Assembly (NCBI GenBank): GCA_027493875.1
Contig: JAOSJX010000024.1
Span: 124,001 to 188,000 of the forward strand
Direction of reading: 5' to 3'
Source: Deltaproteobacteria bacterium
GTDB taxonomy: Bacteria; Lernaellota; Lernaellaia; JACKCT01
Length of the DNA stretch: 64,000 nt
In this document: positions 39,322 through 49,472 of the stretch, in pieces
Layout: each line of letters begins with the position of its first letter
Position numbering within the stretch: the stretch's first letter is position 1
Made by a program: the position numbers and the translations under genes
The notes under the pieces: generated by a model
Seen by the model: only the letters and a program-made list of their open reading frames with translations
The model's database searches: none
Told to the model about the DNA's origin: nothing

Positions 39322-40431
39322 ATGCTCCTGACGAACGCCCATATCCGCGCCGCCGGCGAACGCGTCGCCGAAAACCTTGAAAAGATCGACGCTTCCCGCT
39401 TGGACACCGGCCGTTTTCTCGCCGAAATGTTCTACGGAAACGACCGCGCCCGCTTCGAATCCCGCCTCCGGAAGCACACGAGCGTCAGAAAAATCGCGCG
39501 TTATCTGCGGACGAATCGCGGCGAATCGCGAAGCCCCACCTACTACCGGCGCATGATCGCCGCGTAGCTTCCAGGAACCCGACCTGGGCCTCACCGCCGA
39601 CGAGGCGCGCGGACTCACCTACCGCCACCGCGTCGACCTCCTGCGCGTGCCCGTTTCCGACAAACCGTCCTGGGCCCGACGCATCCTCGACGAAAAGCTG
39701 ACCACGCGCCGCTTCGCCGCCCTCGTCGCCGAGGCCTACGGCCCGAACAAACCGGTGCGGACCCACGCGGATAAACTCCGTTCCCTCTCCAAACAAATGA
39801 CGCGCGTGCTCACGTCCTGGCCGGACGCCCCGCCCGAACTCGCCCAACATCTCACTAACTTCACCGCCGCCCTGCGGACGCACTCACCCCGTGACCGTGC
39901 CCGTGCCCGTGCCCGGTTCCCACGCCGTAGCTTCGCGAAGGCGGGTGCCCGACCCTGGGAACGCCGAGCCCCCGCCTTCGCGGCACGCCATAGCGCCGCT
40001 TCGGCGCGGCGGCGGCAGCTCGGCCCACCACCACGGACGAACAACGTGAGTCCGCACCTAACGTCCACCCCGTCCACTCCGTCCATCTCGTCCATTCCCC
40101 AATCAAAATTCGAAATTCGCCAATCGGACGTGCGTCCGCACACCCCCGACCCTGTAGCCTGTAGCCTGCCGCCTGGAGCCTCCTCGGCGGCCTCTGCGTC
40201 CTCTGCGGTGAAAAAAACTCCCCCAATCCGCAATCAAATTATCTCTCTCTTTGGAGACGCATCCGCGAATCGATCGAGGGGGAGCTCGGCGGCGCGATCG
40301 ACCCCGAAGATCTCGACGGCCTCGCCCGCACGCTCGAACGCGCGCAAAAATCCGAAGACGAAGCGCGGACCCGCGCGCCGTCCCGCATCCAAGTCGTCAA
40401 CATCCCGATCCCCGGCATCGACGACGCATGA
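39322..40431 (+). pseudogene. Unknown gene interrupted by a repeat element
   Basis: ATG 39322 behind GGGAGGGA opens MLLTNAHIRAAGERVAENL and runs to a TAG at 39565-39567. In another frame the protein continues as SFQEPDLGLTADEARGLTYR and HADKLRSLSKQMTRVL up to about 39885. There the sequence turns into repeat DNA for about 345 bases. From about 40235 coding character returns as RRIRESIEGELGGAIDPEDL and ends IPIPGIDDA at 40431. The parts read like one helical, charged protein with a possible DNA-related or phage-like role, split by an inserted element. No family recognised; the frame break near 39565 may be a sequencing error. Confidence 0.5.
39886..40230. repeat. Composite repeat element inserted in a gene
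   Basis: This stretch combines several simple periods: a hexamer (CCGTGC, 39892-39915), the dispersed core shared with 8751 and 9757 (39954-40003), a nonamer (CGTCCATCT type, about 40060-40098), a heptamer (CCTGTAG type, about 40149-40180) and the phrase CCTCTGCGTCCTCTGCGGTG near 40192-40211. No open frame fits a protein. It interrupts the gene at 39322. Confidence 0.7.
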
Positions 40432-40465
40432 CCCCAAACGCCCAAGCCCCCTGGCCCCTTGTCCC

Positions 40466-40542
40466 CTGGCCACTGGCAACTGGCTACTGGCCACTGGCCA
40501 CTGGCAACTGGCCACTGGCGACTGGCCACTGGCTACTGGCGC
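40466..40542. repeat. Period-7 tandem array, 11 units
   Basis: Eleven consecutive heptamers CTGGCCA, CTGGCAA, CTGGCTA or CTGGCGA, the same phase family as the array at 33482. It follows the end of the interrupted gene by 35 bases and precedes the promoter region of the next gene. Confidence 0.9.
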
Positions 40543-40663
40543 GCCGATCCCATTCCCTTTCCAACGCGGGGCGAAAAGCGGAAGATGACAAGAACCAATC
40601 CCGTATCATGGGTGTCGCATGTTTTATCGACGCAACGTTCCTCCCTTCGGGAAGGGGGCGGCT

Positions 40664-42942
40664 ATGATGTTACGCCTTGTTTCCTTGTGCCTTGGTGCGC
40701 TCATGGCGGCGGCCGTGCCGGTCTGGGCCGATCAGGAGGAGCCGCCGATGCCCGGCTCGTCGGTGTGGATTCCCTGGACCGACTTCAAAGGGATTCTCGA
40801 CAAGATCGGCGGGCCGGACGGGCCGACGCCGCCCAAACCCCCGTACGCCGCCGTCTTATCCGGCGCCGACTACGTCGCCGAAGCGGGCGCCGAGAGCGTC
40901 GACGTTACGGTGCGCGGCGACATCGTCGTGCTCGAAACGGCCGGATGGGCGACGGTGCCGATTTTCCGCCGCGCGGTTCCGCTGCTCGACGTGACGGTCG
41001 ACGGAAAACCGGGCGCCCTGGCGAGGGACGATTCCGGCGGCCTGTCCGCCGTGGTTCAAGGCGCCGGAGCGCACACCATCACGCTGCGTCTCAGCGTTCC
41101 GCTTTCCGCGGAGCGCGGCCCGGAACATTTCACGCTCCCGGTGCTTCTCGCGCCGGTGCACCGCGCGGAAATCCGCGTCGCGCATGCCGACATGCAAGTG
41201 ACCTTCGATCCGGGCGGCCCGGTCCCCAGCAAGACGCAAGCCGGCGGCACCGTCGCCGTCGGCTCGTTTTCCGACGCGTCCGAGATCCGCGTTTCGTGGG
41301 TCCGCAAAGCGTCGAAAACCGAGCGCGAGGAAGCGCGCGTCGCCGCGGAGGTCCGCACGCTGCTCACCGTCGGCGAAGGGCTGGCCGTCTACACGTCCAT
41401 CGTCGATTTCGACATCCGCCACAAACCGACGAGCGTATTCCGCTTTTGGCTGCCGGAGAGCGTGTCCGTCGCCGACGTGACGAGCGAGGGCCTCGTCGAT
41501 TGGAACGTCACGGCCGGCGACGGGGGCGATTGCTCGACGTGCGTCTGGCGTTCGAGGCGCTCGGCAATCAGCGGATTTACCTGACCTACGAGCAGTCGCT
41601 TCCCGCGGAAAAGGAAGCGCGCTTCGCCACCGCGGATTTGAAAGTCCTGGGCGTGGTGCACGAAACCGGGACGCTGGCGGTCGCGGTGCGCACGAACGTG
41701 GAAGTGACGACCGAAAAAGACGGAAAACCTCGCGCCGCTCGACGCGGGAGAATTGCCCGGCGAACTGCGCGGCGGCGGCGACCGCACGGTGCTCTACGGC
41801 TACAAGTACATCAAGCATCCGGCGGCCGCGGAGCTCTCCGTCGTGCGTCACGACGATGCGTCCGTGCTCACGTGCGCGGTGGAGTCGGCGCACTACAAGG
41901 TGCTCGTCACCGGCCGCGGGCGCGAACTCATCGAGGCGACGCTGCGCGTCGTCAACCGCTCGCGGCAATTCCTGACGCTCACGCTCCCGGCGGGCACGGA
42001 TCTGTGGGGCGTGTACCGCGACGGCGTCCCCGTCAAGGCCGCGGCGAAGGATGGGCAGATCCTCCTGCCGATTTTTCAAGGCGGCCTGAGCGAGACGTTC
42101 AACCTGCGCGTCGTCGCGTACCGCGAGGGGCCGTCGTGGTGGCCCGCGGGGCGGCGCGGCGTGGCGTTGCCGTCGCTCGACGTGGGCACCAATCAAATCA
42201 GCCTCGAAGTCTTCATGCCGCGTAAATTTCGGTCCTTCGCGTTCGGCGGCGATCTCGAACCGGGGACGCTCGGCGGGCCGATGCCCGTGACGGGGATGCT
42301 GGACGGCAACGAGGGCGGCGACGCGTTTGACGAGTCGTCGAAGATGGCCGGCGAGAAAAACGAAGACGGCCGGTGGGACGGCCGGGACAAGGACCAGACC
42401 GCGCTCGACGAGCTCTTCTACCGCACGCAGGCCGACATGGGCCAAACGGCGAACATCCCGCCGGAAGCGATGAACGCGGCCTACTCCGGCGCGATGGCGC
42501 GCGGCGCGCTGTCGGTCAAGCTGGACATCCCGTGGGAAGGAAGCCGTCTCGCGTTCGCCGGACGCATCGTCGATCCCGGCGAGACGCCGGCCATTCACTT
42601 TCTCTATAACCGCGCCGTTCGAAGCGGGTGGCCGCTGATCGTTTGCTTCGCCGCGGGCATTCTCCTCGGCTGGATCGTCGCGGCGATACTCTTCGCGCGT
42701 TGGACCTCGCATACTCCGCCGCTCTTCTCCAGGGCGCGGCGGATCGCCGTTGCGTCGGCGGTGGTCGCCGCGGCGCTTCATGGGCTGGCCGGGCGCGGCG
42801 CGTTCGCGGTTTTTCTCGGCGCCGTCGCGGGCGCGGCCTGTCTCGCGTGTCTGACCGCTCTGCGCGCAGTGCGGGCTCGGGAAAAACGCGCAACAAAGAA
42901 AATACGGAGCCGCCCGTTCCGCCGGCGGAAGGAGGGGCGTGA
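40664..42942 (+). CDS. Large exported membrane-anchored protein A, unknown; frameshifts
   Basis: About 758 residues after repair. The signal peptide MMLRLVSLCLGALMAAAVPV is followed by VWIPWTDFKGILDKIGGP, a long beta-rich region, the block VLYGYKYIKHPAAAELSVVR with RSRQFLTLTLPAGTDLWGVY, and a C-terminal membrane helix pair WPLIVCFAAGILLGWIVAAI. Frame changes lie near 41520, 41725 and 42890; with the last repaired the protein ends EPPVPPAEGGA, with a TGA overlapping the next start. The gene is a clear paralogue of the next one. The domain is not one I can name. ATG 40664 has GAAGGGGGC upstream. Confidence 0.7.
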
Positions 42943-45114
42943 TGAGACGACTCTTCGCGGTCATCATCGCGGTTTGCCTCCTCGTCGCCCCGGCGGCTTT
43001 CGCGGAAACGCTGCCGACCATCGACAAAGGCGCAATCTCGATTCCGTGGAACGACTTCAAGGAGATTTTGGAAAAACTTCAGGCGCCGGGACCGGCGGTG
43101 CCGGAACCGCCCGTGGACTATGCCATCGGCCGCGGGCGGCTTTCCGGCCGTCTCGCCGACGAGCGTCTGGAAATCGACGCCGAATATCCCGTCAGCGTTC
43201 TCAAAAACGGGTGGGTGCTCGTGCCGCTCGTCAACCCCGGTTCTCCCATCGCCGAAATTCTCGTTGACGGCAAGCAAGCGGCCGTGACGAACGAGACCGG
43301 CCAGGTGTCGCTCGTGTTGCGCGGACCCGCGGACCACACGCTGCGCCTTCGTTTTTCGGCGCCCGCGTCCATGCGCCCGGGGCCCGGGACGGCGAGTCTT
43401 CAACTGCCGCGCGCCGCGGGCCACGTGCTCGAACTGCGCGCGGGGGACAAACTCGCGGGCATCACCGTGGACGGCGCGACAATGAGCGAGCGCCCGGACA
43501 AAACGCACGTCGCCGTGCTGACGAACGACTATCTCACCGTCCGCTACACCGTCGCGCTGGAACAGGCCGAGGCCGTCGAGAAAAACTGCCGCCGAAGGTG
43601 CTCGTGGACATCGACACGCTCGTGAGCGTGGACGAGGGATTCATCCGCGCGGTCGCGCAACTCGCGTTCGAAGTGCGCCACGCGCCGGTCACGGAATTCG
43701 CCGTGCGGCTGCCGGAAGGTTTCGAGGTCGCCGATTGCAGCGGCGCGTCGCTCATCGGCTGGAAAGTCGACGGCGAGCGCGTGCTGCGCGCGCGCAGGTC
43801 GGATTCGAGGTGAAGGGCGCCTACGCGCTGACGGTGGTGCTTGAAAATCGACGAAGGACGAAAGCTTCGAATTCGCGCTGCCGGCGATCGCCGCGCGGGA
43901 CGTCGAGCGCGACCGCGGCCACTTCGCCGTGCAGGTCACCGGCGGTGTCGAGGTCTCGGCCGAAAAAATCGAGGGATTGCAGCCGGTGGACGCGAAGGAG
44001 CTTCCCCCCGGACTGCGCGGCGGGGCGACCAACCCCATCGTGCTGTCCTTCAAGTATTTGCGGCATCCGTTCGACGGCCGCTTGCGCGTCGTGCGCCACA
44101 AGACGCAGCCCGTCCTTTCCGCCGCCATCGACGCGGCGAACTACGTCGTGCAGGTCACGGACGACGGCGACGGCGTCACGCAGGCGATTTACACGGTGCG
44201 CAACAACCGCAAGCAGTTTCTCGAAGTGCTGCTGCCCGCCGGGGACAAGACGGCGCTGTGGTCCAGCTTCGTCGGCGGCAAGCCCGTGAAGCCGAGCAAA
44301 ACGGCGGAGGGAAAAATTCTGCTGCCGCTGGAAAAATCCGGTTACGCCGGCGAGGATCTTTCCTCCTTCAAAGTGGAGATCATTTATTACTCGACGCTCG
44401 GCGGGTCGCTCCAGCCCGCGGGCGCCTTCGGCATCGCGCTGCCGGAAGTGGATTTGCCCGTGTCGCAATCCGCCCTCACCGTCTACGCGCCGCCGAAGTT
44501 CCGATACAAACGTCTCGGCGGCTCCATGAGCGAGGCTTACGCCGCGGCGGCGCCGGGGTTCCTCGGCGGCCTCGCCGGGCCGGATGGGCGCGGCCGCGCC
44601 GATGGAAGAAAAGGCCGCGGAAGCCCGCGACATGGAAGATCTCATCGACGCGCCGATGGCGAAATCGGCGATGCGTCAGCAGACCGAAGCGGAGCAGGTT
44701 TTTCAGCAGCGCCTCCGCGCCGCGCAATCGTCCACGGACAGCTACGGCGCGCTGCCCGCGCGTTTTGCGATTCCGAAGGCGGGATCGGGGCTGGCGTTCA
44801 GCGAATACATCACCATCGGCGAAGCGTCGACGCTGCGCCTCGGTTACGCACGGCGCGGGCTCATCGACCTGCTCAATCTGTTGCCGTTTCTGTTGACGGC
44901 CGCGCTGGCCTGGTATGCGCGCCGGCTTCTCGGCGCGGGCACGATGGGCACGCGCGCGTTCTTCGCCGCCGCGGCGCTGATCGTCGCGCTGGCGTTCGCG
45001 GGATTGTCGGTGGGGATGATCGTCGCCGGCGCGGTGGTCGGTCTCGGCGCGCGGTTCGTGCTTTGGACCGTCACGCAGATCCGTTTGCAGCGAACAATGG
45101 CGAAAGCCGGTTAG
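42942..45114 (+). CDS. Large exported membrane-anchored protein B, paralogue of A; frameshifts
   Basis: About 724 residues. The signal peptide FAVIIAVCLLVAPAAFAE is followed by ISIPWNDFKEILEKLQAPG, matching IPWTDFKGILDKIGGP of protein A. The central block VLSFKYLRHPFDGRLRVVR with NNRKQFLEVLLPAG and LWSSFVGGKPVKP corresponds to the same block in A. The C-terminus has YITIGEASTLRLGYARRG and several membrane helices (LLPFLLTAALAWYA, FFAAAALIVALAFAGLSV). Frames change near 43583, 43800, 43850 and 44580. The start overlaps the stop of A by one base, so both should be made together. Function unknown; extracytoplasmic scaffold is a guess. Confidence 0.7.
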
Positions 45115-45117
45115 GAG

Positions 45118-45731
45118 TTACCGGCTCATGGCCAGCGACCGCGACGGAACCTTCATCAGCCGGATGCCGCTGCCCGTGATCCGGACGCGGTTGCCGGCGG
45201 GAACGCCGACCGGCGCGGGTTGCGCGTCGTGCGTGATCGTGATCTGCCCGGCGTTGACCGTCAGCAGCGATCCTTCCCCCGTGATGGAGAACCGAACGTC
45301 GGCGTCCGGCGAGAACGCGATGTTCGCGTAGTGCGTTCGAATTTCGAGACCCGGACCTTGCGCGTTCGGCGAACCGAGGTACGCATACTCGCCGATGAAA
45401 AGACGAAGGTCGTTCGCCCACGGCTTGGCGAGCCCGTCCACCAACACCATCGGCAACTCGAACTCACCCGTCTGCACGACCTGGAGCGACCCCCTGCGGA
45501 AAAGCCACGCTCAGTTCGCCGGTCCGAACGCGCACGCGGTCGCCCGGCCACAGCACCGCCCCGGCCTGCGGACCTTTCCAGAAGTTATTCGCCCGCCTCG
45601 CGCAGAAGCGCGCTGCCGTCCACGCCGGCGATTTTCACGTCGTCGTCGGCGCGCGCCGCGGAAAGAAACGCGGCCAGAAAGAGGACCGCGGTGAGGGCGG
45701 CGAATTTGACGAGGTTGCGAATTTCGGCCAT
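45118..45731 (-). CDS. FecR-like exported protein, two frameshifts
   Basis: About 204 residues. The N-terminus MAEIRNLVKFAALTAVLF with LAAFLSAARADDD is a signal peptide. After a frame change near 45590 the text reads NNFWKGPQAGAVLWPGDRVR and VRTGELSVAFPQG, then, after a second near 45490, GEFELPMVLVDGLAKPW and LLTVNAGQITITHD. This is the FecR-domain pattern of short beta-strands (a graded, nested beta-helix) found in anti-sigma and surface proteins. No sigma factor is adjacent. It is convergent with gene B, three bases apart. Confidence 0.6.
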
Positions 45732-45896
45732 GGCGGGCTCCTTGCCGTTTGTTTCCGAACCTAAACTTGAGCAAGGGCCATGCCACGAACGCGACGCCGA
45801 AACACATTGAAATCACAAACGTATTCGGATGCGCGCCAAAAACGCACAAAACGGACGCATCACGAAATGTGAGGAGCCGGTAGCGGCGTAACGAAT

Positions 45897-47018
45897 TTAC
45901 GCGGGAGAGAAATCGAGCAGGTCCACCGACAGGTCGGACATCGAAAACGTGATGCCCTCGCGGTAGCCCATACCGTCGCCGCCGATCTGCAACGGAATCG
46001 GCCGGTCGAACTCCAGCCGCACGCGCGTCGCGAGAAAATCGTGGACGCGGTCGCTTTGATAGCGCCCGCGGTAGATGCCGGGCATGTGCGAGAGCACCTC
46101 ACGAAGCCCGGTCTGAAAAATGCGGAAACTCATGAAGCCGGGAATTTCCCCGGCAAAAGGATACGCGCGCATGTTGTATCCGTAGTACGGCACCGTGCTC
46201 GCGCCAAGCACCGAAACCTCGCCTTCGTAGATCGTGTCGCCCGCCCGCACCGCCAGCGGTTCCGCCGGCCGGCCGTGGCGGCGGATGAAAACGCGGTCCC
46301 CCTCGTTGACGGCGCGCACGCGCGGACGCGTCGCCGCGATCTCCTTGGGAATCGTGCGCGTGACCATCGCGGCGATGTAACCGGGAAACCCGTGAGCGAA
46401 ATGGCGCAGAACGGGGACGCGGCCGAAACGCTCCTTCAGCCAATTGTAATCGTTCAAAATCGCGGCGTCCCAGCCGAGGCCCCCGAAATGAAAGCAGCGC
46501 TCCTCGGCCTCGATGAGGTCGATGCGCCGGGTCCGCGGCGGTAGTCCGTCGCGCAGCAGCCGCAGCGGTTCCACGCCGCGCATGTTGCCGATCAGCGCCG
46601 ACAGGCTGTTGCCGGTGCCGAGCTTGAGGACGCCGAGCTTGGGGAAGGGAATGCGGTGCATGGCGTCCTGGAAGCGCTGATTGCGTTCGTCGACCGCGGC
46701 CTTGATCTGATTGATCGTGCTGATGAACGTGCCGTCGCCGCCGCCGCAGAAAACCGTTTCGTAACCCTTGTCCACGATTTCGCGCACCGCGGAACGCGCG
46801 TCGTCGATGCTGTGGGAAATGTACGTTTGCGCGCGCGGTACCATGTCCTCGACTTTACGCACCACGCCGCGCGTGACGCGCTTGGCGTTCGCGTTCAGCA
46901 GCACGGCGGCGTTTTGAATCGACTGGGGTCCCAAGAGATCCTCCCCCTCGGAAAGAGGCGCAGTATCGCCCGGCGCCGGATTTTTGTCGATGACCGCGCC
47001 GTTTTGCTGTACAATCAT
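45897..47018 (-). CDS. Diacylglycerol/sphingosine kinase-like lipid kinase
   Basis: An intact 373-residue cytoplasmic enzyme of the DAGK catalytic family, which phosphorylates a membrane lipid. The ATP-binding motif TVFCGGGDGTFISTINQI and the downstream LGVLKLGTGNSLSALIGN are diagnostic, and HFGGLGWDAAILNDY lies in the second lobe. The N-terminus before AAVLLNANAKRV is a variable extension of about 37 residues; ATG 47018 is kept because no better start is seen. The lipid substrate cannot be told. It is divergent from the next lipoprotein, with only 35 bases between. Confidence 0.88.
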   Translation of the reverse strand: MIVQQNGAVIDKNPAPGDTAPLSEGEDLLGPQSIQNAAVLLNANAKRVTRGVVRKVEDMVPRAQTYISHSIDDARSAVREIVDKGYETVFCGGGDGTFISTINQIKAAVDERNQRFQDAMHRIPFPKLGVLKLGTGNSLSALIGNMRGVEPLRLLRDGLPPRTRRIDLIEAEERCFHFGGLGWDAAILNDYNWLKERFGRVPVLRHFAHGFPGYIAAMVTRTIPKEIAATRPRVRAVNEGDRVFIRRHGRPAEPLAVRAGDTIYEGEVSVLGASTVPYYGYNMRAYPFAGEIPGFMSFRIFQTGLREVLSHMPGIYRGRYQSDRVHDFLATRVRLEFDRPIPLQIGGDGMGYREGITFSMSDLSVDLLDFSPA

Positions 47019-47053
47019 GAGTCTACGATGGCGATGACATGGAGGAGGGTACC

Positions 47054-48312
47054 ATGCCTCGGATATCGCTTGCGGTCGTCCTTGTCGCTTTGCTTGCCGG
47101 CACCTTGTTCGCGTGGACCGGCTGCTCCTGCGACGAAACCGAAAACGACGGCGATAAATCCGTCACCAACGTTTACGTCCTGCCGCCGGTCGTCGTGGCC
47201 GACGACGACGATTTTTTTCGACGATGACGACGCCGACGACGACACGGGCGATGATGATACGCGGGATGACGATACCGGAGACGACGACACCGGCGATGAT
47301 GACACGAGCGACGATGACACCGGAGATGACGATACCAGCGACGACGATACCGGCGATGACGACACGGGCGACGACGACACCGGGCCCGATCTCACGCCGC
47401 CGGTCTGCTCGGCCGCGCCGCCCGAGGGCAACTATGAAGGTCCCTACGCGCCGCTCGGCGTCGGGCCGCTGACGGCGACGATTACGTGCACCGATCCGGA
47501 TTCCGGCGGCGACGTAACCATCCATTACCGGACCGACGGCGAAAATCCCGTGATCGGCGATCCCGAAACGCCGACCGGCGCGAGCCCGCTCGATCTGGCG
47601 ATCGCCCAAACGACGACCGTGAAATTCATCGCCGAGGATGAGGCCGGCAACGTCACGAACATCCAGGCGCGCACCTGGGGCGTTTACCTTTGGGAAGATT
47701 TCCGAAAGTTACGCGATCGGCGCGACGCCCGGCGCCCCGTGGCATTCCATCACCGATCCGTGGAACGGCACGATTCCGATGGTTGTCGAACTCACGGACG
47801 ATCCCTCCGGCAAATATCTGCAAATTCTGGACGACAACAACAGCGCGGACGGTCCGCACGATACCTACGGCCTCCTCACGCGCGAGGACCCGCTGCCCTG
47901 GCCCAACGAGATCGGCTTTCAGTTCGATCTCGCGCTGCTCGCCGGGAACTGGATCCGCCTGTGGACCTACGCGGCCTCGGGCGCCATCGACTTCTGGCAG
48001 GTCGTCGTCGAAATCAAAGACGGCGAGGTCCGCGGCTGGGACCACGTGCTCTATGATTGGGTCTTCTGCGCGCCGGCGGTGGTGGGCGAGTGGTACACCT
48101 TCGAGATCTATTTCAATCACGACACCGATCGGTATTCGGTCATGATCGACGGCGCGCCGTCTCTTTGCGGCGATCTGCGCGTGCTGTCCGTGGTGCCCGA
48201 TCTCGACGAAGGGCTGACCGTCGCCACGCTCGGCGACGCCGGCGCCACCGGCACGCTCGCCTTCGACAACCTCCGCGTCTTCATTCCCGGAGGGCGACGG
48301 CTGAACCAATGA
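47054..48312 (+). CDS. Lipoprotein with GDDDT repeats and chitobiase C-terminal-like domain, two frameshifts
   Basis: About 418 residues. ATG 47054 lies behind GGAGGAGGG; the lipobox is FAWTGC. After a T-run frame change near 47215 a linker of about ten GDDDT-type pentapeptides follows (15-base DNA repeats, 47240-47390). Next is CTDPDSGGDVTIHYRTDGEN with VKFIAEDEAGNV, matching the chitobiase/hexosaminidase C-terminal-type beta-sandwich. After a second change near 47700 a jelly-roll-like domain reads GFQFDLALLAGNWIRLWTY and YTFEIYFNHDTDRYSVMIDG, as in LamG/concanavalin-like folds. It probably sits on the outer surface and may bind glycans. Confidence 0.72.
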
Positions 48313-48317
48313 CAAAC

Positions 48318-48340
48318 GCGGCGGTCCGGGAGACCGCCGC
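48318..48340. terminator. Strong hairpin between convergent genes
   Basis: GCGGCGGTC (48318-48326) pairs with GACCGCCGC (48332-48340) around CGGGA. It has no clear T-run on either side, so it may act as a factor-dependent or bidirectional terminator for the convergent lipoprotein and parvulin genes. Confidence 0.55.
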
Positions 48341-48369
48341 GCCGCTTTCACCATCACGAACGGGTTGGT

Positions 48370-49432
48370 TTACTCGCTCTCTTTCTCCTCGGACGGCTCG
48401 ACCTTGACCTTGATGCCCGGTCCGGCCGCCGCGTCGTCGTCGCCGCCCGATACGGCGCCCGGCATCTTCATCAGGCCCGGAACGTCCGGCGCATCCTCGG
48501 CGCCTTCCTCGTCCGTCAGCAAATCGTCCTTGATTTCGACCGGGTACTTCTTCCGCATTTCCTCGACGAACGAGTCCATCGCGTTTTTCTGCGTCTGCTG
48601 GGCGAGCTTCCGTTTGATCTGGCGCTCGACCTTGTCGTATTCCTTCTTCTCCGCGTCGGTCTTTTTCCTCGAACTGCAGGATGTTGTAACCGCGGCGGTC
48701 CTTGAAGGGCTTGGCGACCTCGCCGGCCTTGGCCATGCCGAACGCCGCCTCGTCGAACTCGGGCGACTTGAGACCCTTGCGGATCGGCGGCAGCTTGCCG
48801 CCTTTCTTCGCCGAGCCTTTGTCGTCCGAATATTTCTTCGCGGCTTCCTCGAAGGAAATCTTGCCCGAGGTGATCTCGTTGTAGACCTTCTCGGCGTTCG
48901 CCTTCACTTCGGCTTCCTTGTCCTCGGAATCGCCGCGGCGCAGACGGAACAGAATATGGCGCACCGTCACGGTTTCCGGCGTCTGATAATCGTCGGGATT
49001 GTTCTCGTATTCCTTCCGCGCCTCCTCGTCCGGAAACCTCCTGGCGTTCCTCCATGAGGTCCTTCTTCACCTTGCCGGCGAGGATCGACTTCTTGATCGA
49101 CTCGATCTGATCCAGGTATTCCGGATCCTTGTCGAGCCCTTTTCGACAACGCTTCCTGGTAGAACAATTCCTCGTTTACCAGGCGGTCGAGGTATTCCAT
49201 TTTGCCTTTCTTCGACGCCACGCGGCGCTTGTAGAACGGCGGGATCTTATCGAGCTTGTCGGAGAACTCTTCGAGGGTGATGACCTCGGAGCCCACCTTG
49301 GCCAGGGTCGTTCCGGATTTCGCATGGGGAGGACGAACCGCCGCCCCTGCCCGATCCGGTCGGCTGACAAGCCAACGCGAGCAAGCCGCATGACGCGGTC
49401 AACAGCACGAGCCATAAAAATCTCTTGCGCAT
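48370..49432 (-). CDS. Parvulin-type peptidyl-prolyl isomerase lipoprotein, about four frameshifts
   Basis: About 353 residues after repair. The signal peptide ends LLALAC (lipobox). SurA/PrsA-like N-terminal helices follow (VITLEEFSDKLDKIPPFYK, RLVNEELFYQEAL). The parvulin domain reads MTVRHILFRLRRGDSEDKEA, NEITSGKISFEEAAKKYSDD, GGKLPPIRKG and EVAKPFKDRRGYNILQFEEK, the last two being family hallmarks. The tail is acidic and ends EEKESE. Frame changes lie near 48667, 49037, 49140 and 49320. It should help fold outer-membrane or surface proteins in the periplasm. It lies just downstream of mfd on the same strand. Confidence 0.83.
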
Positions 49433-49472
49433 AATCGCCTCACCTCGTTAAACGTGACGGAATGTTGTTGCT

